Shown piece by piece: positions 61,240 to 64,000 of a stretch of 64,000 nucleotides of DNA (position 1 is its first letter; every line of letters starts with the position of its first letter). Made by a program: the position numbers and the translations under genes. The stretch covers positions 2,604,001 through 2,668,000 of the forward strand of contig NZ_WJFD01000001.1 in the NCBI RefSeq assembly GCF_009647655.1, written 5' to 3'. Source of the stretch: Chitinophaga sp. SYP-B3965 (lineage in GTDB: Bacteria; Bacteroidota; Bacteroidia; Chitinophagales; Chitinophagaceae). Under the pieces are notes generated by a model that saw nothing but the letters and a program-made list of their open reading frames with translations, searched no databases and was not told where the DNA came from.

Positions 61240-64000
61240 TCAGAGTGTAAGATTTATGCCAGCAGTGGCTGTTTTAGAGATCGGGTAATCAATAACATTC
61301 CCCTTTGTAAGATTACGTTCCGGATCACCCAGTTTGAAATCAGTGAAAGTGATCCAGTTCTGCGCGTTCACAAAAACCTTCAGTTGTTGAATACCAGCCA
61401 CCTTTAACCACCTTGCCGGCAGATCATAACTGAGTTGAATATTCTTCAGCCGCAGATAAGAAGCATCCTGTATCCAGAAACTGGATGTCTGGAAATTCTG
61501 AGGATAACCATTAGAGGTGGTCAGCCTTGGCAACCGGGCATTAGGATTTTCTGGTGTCCAGGAATCCGTTAGCCATTCAGGTGTAACGCCTGCGCCATTT
61601 TTGTAAGGTTGTGCAAGGTTCCCTGTCAGGTAAGTAGCCGTGTTCTTCACACCCTGGAAGAAACCTGAAAGCTCAATGCCTTTGTAATTTAATCCCAGTG
61701 TAAAACTGTAGGTATAATCAGGAATGCTGTTTCCAATGATCACACGATCGTTATTATCGATCACCTTGTTATTATCCGCATCCAGGTACTTAATGTCTCC
61801 CGGTTTCGTAACGGCGTTTTGCTTTGGAGCGTTTTGGATCTCAGCGTCTGATTGGAAAATACCAATCGCCTGAAGCCCATAAAAAGCATCAATGGCTGCA
61901 CCTTCACGGATAATGGTATTACCATCAATGTACACAGCACCAGCCAGATCCGTCACTTTGTTTTTAAGATAAGCAACGTTGGCGCCAAGGTTATAGCCCA
62001 ACTCCCCTATCTTATTCCGGTATGCTGCTGTGATCTCAAAACCTTTATTGCTCACAGACCCAATGTTACGATAAGGACCGGCAAGCCTGCCTACCTGCGC
62101 CGGAACATTTATCTGGCGGAGGATGTCATCCGTTACTTTGTTGAATACATCTACTTCCAGCGTGAGTGTATTTTTGAATAAGCCAATGTCCAATCCTGCA
62201 TTGGTAATAGTAGTGGTTTCCCATGATACAGAAGGATCAGCCACTTGTGATACAGCAGCACCACTCACAATAGTACCGGAAAAACTATAGTTCCTGCCAA
62301 TGCTTACCGCATCTACGTAACTGAACAGCGGAATGTTTTGATTACCCAGTCGCCCCCAAGATGCACGTAATTTCAGGTTAGAAATGGTATTATTATTTTT
62401 CAGGAAATCCTCCTCGCTGATCCGCCATCCTGCTGAAAGGGAAGGAAAGAAACCCCAACGTTTCCCCGCCGCAAAACGCGAAGATCCATCATACCTGAAA
62501 CTGGCCTCTGCGAGGTATTTCCCGTTATAATCATAATTCACCCTGCCGAAATAAGAAACCAGTCTTGATTGTGATGATTTACCATTCACCGCCGGCGTAT
62601 TACTGCCACCATTTAACTCCGTGATCTCATTGCCAAGATAACCCTGGTTGGAAGCCGTAAAATCCGCATCATTAAAACGTTCCACACTAAAACCAGCCAG
62701 CGCCCCTAAGTGATGTTTGCCCAGTTGTTTATCATAGCTGAGTGTATGAAAGTTGGTGAGATTAATACCGTCCCTGCTTGTTTGTGTAATACCCCGTGCA
62801 GGTATGTTACCCATGGGAGCAATAGCACCCGTTTTGGGATTGGTGAGATTGATCAGCGGATTCACAAACTTCTCACGGCCATATTGCAGATTTGCAGCCA
62901 CCGTAGTTTTATACCGGATACCAAATGGCAATTGATATTCCAGGAAGAGACTGGCCAATGCACGGAATGTAGCGTTCTGATGAAAACCCTCCTTGGCAAG
63001 TGCCAATGGATTACGGAAGAAATTATGTCCTGGAACACGCACCCACTGATCAGCATAAGTACCATCTTTTGCATAGGCCGTTTGCATGGGCAAACCGCGA
63101 TAGATCAACCCCATCAGCCCTCCTTCCCCATTACTCTCATCAGAGGTATAAGCACTTTCCTCGCTATCCCAGTAAGTACCCAGCAGGTTAGCGCCGATCT
63201 TTAATTTGGGGTTGATGTCCGATATAACATTGGAACTGATACTATATTTTTTGGCCCCGGAATTGATCATAATACCCTCCTGATCAAGATAACCAAGAGA
63301 AACAGAGAAAGTTGTTTTTTCATTGCCACCAGAGAAACGCAGGTTATGTTCCTGGATCTTTGCATTGCGGAACATGATGCCGAACCAATCCGTATTCGGA
63401 TAAATATAGGGGTCAGTACCTGCTTTATATTCATCGATCAGAGACTGTACATACTCTGCCGGTTTTCCTTCATTCGCCAAAGCACGGTTCTTTCCTTCCA
63501 TATACTCCACTGCATTCGTCACCAGTGAAGGCAATTGCACTGCTTCCTGCACACCCGTATAGCCGTTATAATCCAGCCGGAATTTACCCGCCTTACCTGA
63601 TTTTGTTTTCACTAATACAACACCATTGGCTGCACGGTTACCATAGATGGCAGCAGAAGCGGCATCTTTCAGCACAGTGATGCTTTCAATATCGGAAGGG
63701 TTCACATCGCTCAGCGGAAATTCAATACCATCTACCAGCACCAGCGGGTTATTGTTGTTAAGTGTTCCTACCCCGCGGATCCTGATATTGGCACCATCTG
63801 CTCCAGGCCTGCCTTTCGTTTGATTCACATAAACACCCGGCAAACCCTGCAAAGCCTGTGAGGCATTGGTAATAGGCCGGTTGGCCAATGCTTTCTGATC
63901 AAGAGAGGCTACAGATCCTGTAAGACTGGTACGCTTTTGTTGCCCATACCCTACTACCACTACTTCTCCCAATTCCCCCGTGCTGGTTTGCAGTGTAACA
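61240..64000 (-). CDS. SusC/RagA-family TonB-dependent transporter (5' end outside the window)
   Basis: At least 920 residues; the frame is open to the window edge, so the signal peptide and carboxypeptidase-like domain are missing. The visible start VTLQTSTGELGEVVVVGYGQ is the usual join to the plug, which has GSVASLDQKALANRPI, NIRIRGVGTLNNNNPLVLVDGI and DIESITVLKDAASAAIYGNRAANGV. The barrel follows, with DLNYKG-like C-terminal text. It imports oligosaccharides. It is the first of three co-directional genes (SusC, SusD, sulfatase). Confidence 0.95.
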   Translation of the reverse strand, partial: VTLQTSTGELGEVVVVGYGQQKRTSLTGSVASLDQKALANRPITNASQALQGLPGVYVNQTKGRPGADGANIRIRGVGTLNNNNPLVLVDGIEFPLSDVNPSDIESITVLKDAASAAIYGNRAANGVVLVKTKSGKAGKFRLDYNGYTGVQEAVQLPSLVTNAVEYMEGKNRALANEGKPAEYVQSLIDEYKAGTDPYIYPNTDWFGIMFRNAKIQEHNLRFSGGNEKTTFSVSLGYLDQEGIMINSGAKKYSISSNVISDINPKLKIGANLLGTYWDSEESAYTSDESNGEGGLMGLIYRGLPMQTAYAKDGTYADQWVRVPGHNFFRNPLALAKEGFHQNATFRALASLFLEYQLPFGIRYKTTVAANLQYGREKFVNPLINLTNPKTGAIAPMGNIPARGITQTSRDGINLTNFHTLSYDKQLGKHHLGALAGFSVERFNDADFTASNQGYLGNEITELNGGSNTPAVNGKSSQSRLVSYFGRVNYDYNGKYLAEASFRYDGSSRFAAGKRWGFFPSLSAGWRISEEDFLKNNNTISNLKLRASWGRLGNQNIPLFSYVDAVSIGRNYSFSGTIVSGAAVSQVADPSVSWETTTITNAGLDIGLFKNTLTLEVDVFNKVTDDILRQINVPAQVGRLAGPYRNIGSVSNKGFEITAAYRNKIGELGYNLGANVAYLKNKVTDLAGAVYIDGNTIIREGAAIDAFYGLQAIGIFQSDAEIQNAPKQNAVTKPGDIKYLDADNNKVIDNNDRVIIGNSIPDYTYSFTLGLNYKGIELSGFFQGVKNTATYLTGNLAQPYKNGAGVTPEWLTDSWTPENPNARLPRLTTSNGYPQNFQTSSFWIQDASYLRLKNIQLSYDLPARWLKVAGIQQLKVFVNAQNWITFTDFKLGDPERNLTKGNVIDYPISKTATAGINLTL

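Overview
The window is a chromosomal segment of a gliding, polysaccharide-degrading Bacteroidota, most like Chitinophaga or another Chitinophagaceae. The evidence is SusC/SusD pairs, an STN-type SusC behind an ECF sigma/FecR pair, T9SS sorting domains of both type A and type B, a PorP/SprF-like protein, and promoters of the Bacteroidota form TTTG-N19-TAnnTTTG. Assignments rest on reading motifs and gene order by eye; no database search was run.

Host part 1 (1-25.2 kb). Two tandem M14-like zinc carboxypeptidases (the first cut by the window edge) are followed by a giant T9SS-exported Ig/PKD-repeat surface protein that overlaps a PorP/SprF-like gene. Next comes a trans-envelope signalling and uptake operon: ECF sigma factor, FecR anti-sigma factor, SusC with an N-terminal STN domain, SusD and a DUF1735-like lipoprotein, closed by a strong terminator. 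Then come a truncated haemoglobin and, on the minus strand, a TonB-dependent-receptor-like barrel protein, a membrane-anchored AraC regulator, a J/KTSC-domain protein, a single-domain response regulator and a T9SS type A secreted protein.

Mu-like prophage (about 25.2-58.2 kb). A complete-looking contractile-tailed, transposable prophage of about 33 kb lies between the T9SS gene and a sulfatase-SusD-SusC locus. From right to left it has a repressor and a divergent Ner-like gene around a triple operator, a MuA-like transposase, a MuB-like ATPase, a DnaA-domain-IV-like protein, a Gam-like protein, a RecA-like ATPase, GemA and a small HTH protein. An opposite-strand block follows (TerS, TerL, gp36-like, portal-MuF fusion, gpG-like, tail terminator-like). 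Last is a long minus-strand late block (ClpP-type protease/scaffold, capsid, amidase, one-protein spanin, sheath, tube, frameshifted tail chaperone, tape measure, hub, spike, wedge, holin, fibre genes). Candidate ends are similar AT-rich repeats in inverted orientation at about 25.20 and 58.20 kb. The exact termini and target duplication could not be fixed.

The most unusual region is 26.1-29.1 kb, at the fibre end of the prophage, where Mu-like phages carry accessory genes. A divergent ECF-like sigma factor with an extra C-terminal helical domain overlaps by 53 bp a Cas12f/TnpB-family protein. That protein has no recognisable RuvC-I aspartate and stops before the zinc finger and RuvC-III. Immediately downstream are two RNA-like units with the same scaffold (a 5-bp hairpin with a compensatory base-pair change, then a 6-bp hairpin) and different AT-rich 3' extensions that could be guides. 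This is the layout expected of an RNA-guided transcription system (dead Cas12f + sigma factor + guide RNAs), here apparently carried by a phage. A 30-bp tandem repeat and four covarying hairpins fill the rest of a 1-kb gene-free stretch.

Host part 2 (58.3-64 kb). A sulfatase, a SusD and a SusC (cut by the window end), all on the minus strand, form a glycan-utilisation locus probably directed at a sulfated substrate.
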